This document shows, one piece after another, positions 62,853 to 64,000 of a DNA stretch of 64,000 bases; the stretch's first letter is position 1, and every line of letters begins with the position of its first letter. The stretch is from CAVRUD01 sp963849635 (GTDB lineage Bacteria > Chloroflexota > Chloroflexia > Thermomicrobiales > UBA6265): the NCBI GenBank assembly GCA_963849635.1, contig CAWKIA010000045.1:186001-250000 (forward strand), read 5' to 3'. The notes under the pieces were generated by a model. It saw only the letters and a program-made list of their open reading frames with translations, was not told the DNA's origin and did no database searches. The translations under genes and the position numbers were made by a program.

Positions 62853-64000
62853 TCAGGCCGGAGTCAGCGTCAGCATCGGCTTGTAGCGGCCGAAAGTTTC
62901 GTCGGGGGCTTCGTCGACGATGCCGTTGCGGCGGTCTTCGATGACCTGGTTGATCTCGGCCTTCAGCTCGCTGAGCATGTCGGCCTCCTGCACGATTCGG
63001 ATCTTGCGGCCCTTGCGGAAGATGACGCCCTTGCCGCGTCCGGCGGCCAGACCGACGTCGGCGTCCTTCGCCTCGCCGGGGCCGTTGACCACGCAGCCCA
63101 TGACGGCGACCCTGATCGGCTCCTTGACGTCGACGAGGTACTCGTCGACCTGGGCGGCGAGGGTGAACAGGTCGACTTCGACGCGGCCGCAGGTGGGGCA
63201 GGCGACCATCGTCGCGCCCTTCTGCCGCAGTTCAAGGCTCTTGAGGATCTCGTAGGCGACGAAGACCTCTTCGACCGGATCGGTCGTCAGTGAGACGCGG
63301 ATCGTGTCGCCGATGCCCAGAGCCAGCAGCGTGCCGATGCCGACCGCCGAGCGGACACTGCCGGCGCGCGGCGTGCCCGCCTCGGTGACGCCCAGGTGGA
63401 GCGGGTAGTCGTTGGGGAGGGCGGCAAAGCGGCGATAGGCTTCGAGCAGGACCGGCACCTCGAACGCCTTCAGGCTGACTTTGATCAGGCCAAAGTCGAG
63501 ATCTTCGAGGATGCGGATGTGGCCCAGGGCGGAGCGCACCAGCCACTCGGCGCGGAGGTCGAGCTGGCTGGCGCCCTGCTCGCCATCTCGTCGACGAACG
63601 CTTCGCGTCATCGGCGCGACCGAGCCGAAGTTGACCCCGATCCGGATCGAGACCTGGCGCTCCTTGGCCTTCTTGACGACCTCGCGGACATCCTCGGCCT
63701 TGCGGATGTTGCCGGGGTTGAGGCGGAGGCCGTGGATGCCGGCGTCGAGCGCGGTCAGGGCGAGGGTGTGCTCGAAGTGGATGTCGGCAATGAGTGGGAC
63801 CGGCGAGTAGGGAACGATGTCTGGCAGTGCGGCGGCGGCTTTGCGGTCCGGCACGGCCACCCGGACGATCTCGCAGCCCGCATCGGCGAGCTTGGCGATC
63901 TGCTCAAGCGTCGCCTTCGGATCGCGGGTGTCCGCGGTAGTCATCGATTGAACGACGATGGGGTGGTGGCCGCCGATCTTGACGTCCCCGACCTCAAGCA
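62853..64000 (-). CDS. ispG: 4-hydroxy-3-methylbut-2-en-1-yl diphosphate synthase (5' end beyond window)
   Basis: A 4Fe-4S enzyme of the non-mevalonate isoprenoid pathway. The frame is open to the window edge, with GDVKIGGHHPIVVQSMTTADTRD at the edge as in IspG N-termini; only a few residues are missing. GIHGLRLNPGNIRK, IRIGVNFGS and ILEDLDFGLIKVSLKA are the TIM barrel. The cluster ligands are in ACPTCGR and MGCVVNGPGEAKDADVG. Residues encoded about 63555-63605 look abnormal in frame (RSVRRRDGEQGASQLDLR). In a neighbouring frame the DNA reads AFVDEMASRAPASSTS, so two compensating one-base errors are likely. Confidence 0.92.
   Translation of the reverse strand, partial: LEVGDVKIGGHHPIVVQSMTTADTRDPKATLEQIAKLADAGCEIVRVAVPDRKAAAALPDIVPYSPVPLIADIHFEHTLALTALDAGIHGLRLNPGNIRKAEDVREVVKKAKERQVSIRIGVNFGSVAPMTRSVRRRDGEQGASQLDLRAEWLVRSALGHIRILEDLDFGLIKVSLKAFEVPVLLEAYRRFAALPNDYPLHLGVTEAGTPRAGSVRSAVGIGTLLALGIGDTIRVSLTTDPVEEVFVAYEILKSLELRQKGATMVACPTCGRVEVDLFTLAAQVDEYLVDVKEPIRVAVMGCVVNGPGEAKDADVGLAAGRGKGVIFRKGRKIRIVQEADMLSELKAEINQVIEDRRNGIVDEAPDETFGRYKPMLTLTPA

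Noticed and set aside
61881..63293. 470-codon plus-strand frame
   Set aside because: Antisense to the enolase-superfamily gene and ispG.

Overview
The window reads as a chromosomal segment of a high-GC, probably monoderm bacterium, most likely Chloroflexota of the Thermomicrobia/Sphaerobacter type. This rests on general resemblance, since no rRNA or marker search was possible: many GTG starts, twin-arginine signals on solute-binding proteins that lack a lipobox, AfsR-like NB-ARC regulators, and a yvcK-gap-pgk-secG-tatA-lepB run. Genes are dense on both strands and separated by many short palindromic intergenic elements. I found no rRNA, tRNA, CRISPR array, transposase or phage gene.

About a dozen genes carry single-base frameshifts, many in short homopolymers. 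They include genes expected to be functional (nuoF, prfC, otsA, perhaps ispG), so I read most of them as sequencing or assembly errors and annotate the genes as full-length spans.

Layout. 1-10 kb: two NB-ARC/TPR regulators, prephenate dehydrogenase, an acidic membrane protein, an ornithine cyclodeaminase-family enzyme and a nuoE-nuoF pair. 10-18 kb: a Tat-exported Cys-rich protein, then a housekeeping run on the minus strand (yvcK, gap, pgk, secG, tatA, lepB, bifunctional nuclease, Zn-ribbon protein) joining lower glycolysis with protein export. 18-31 kb: an orphan peptide-type binding protein, a sugar ABC transporter without its ATPase, trehalose-6-phosphate synthase, RF3 and a membrane glycosyltransferase. 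31-35 kb: a MOSC protein translationally coupled to a tandem M16 peptidase. 35-50 kb: a carbohydrate-catabolic island with three Gfo/Idh/MocA dehydrogenases, two xylose-isomerase-like TIM barrels, a second sugar ABC transporter, SDR, FCD-GntR regulator, cyclase-family hydrolase, sarcosine-oxidase-like flavoenzyme and ThuA-like protein. 50-57 kb: a serine beta-lactamase-like enzyme, a secreted VWA protein and a divergent 1148-residue secreted protein made of a repeated ~65-residue module. 57-64 kb: a phosphoesterase, MenA, a NitT/TauT-type ABC transporter behind a strongly structured 5' leader, an enolase-superfamily enzyme and ispG (cut by the window edge).

Most notable: (i) three transcription units of the sugar island share the same promoter layout, a -35 box, exactly 17 bp, a -10 box, then an ATAATCGATTAT-like palindrome, and one of these units encodes the GntR regulator; (ii) a riboswitch-like leader before the NitT/TauT operon; (iii) a large secreted protein built from a module I do not recognise; (iv) several families of composite inverted repeats, some with arms made of heptamer or octamer tandems.
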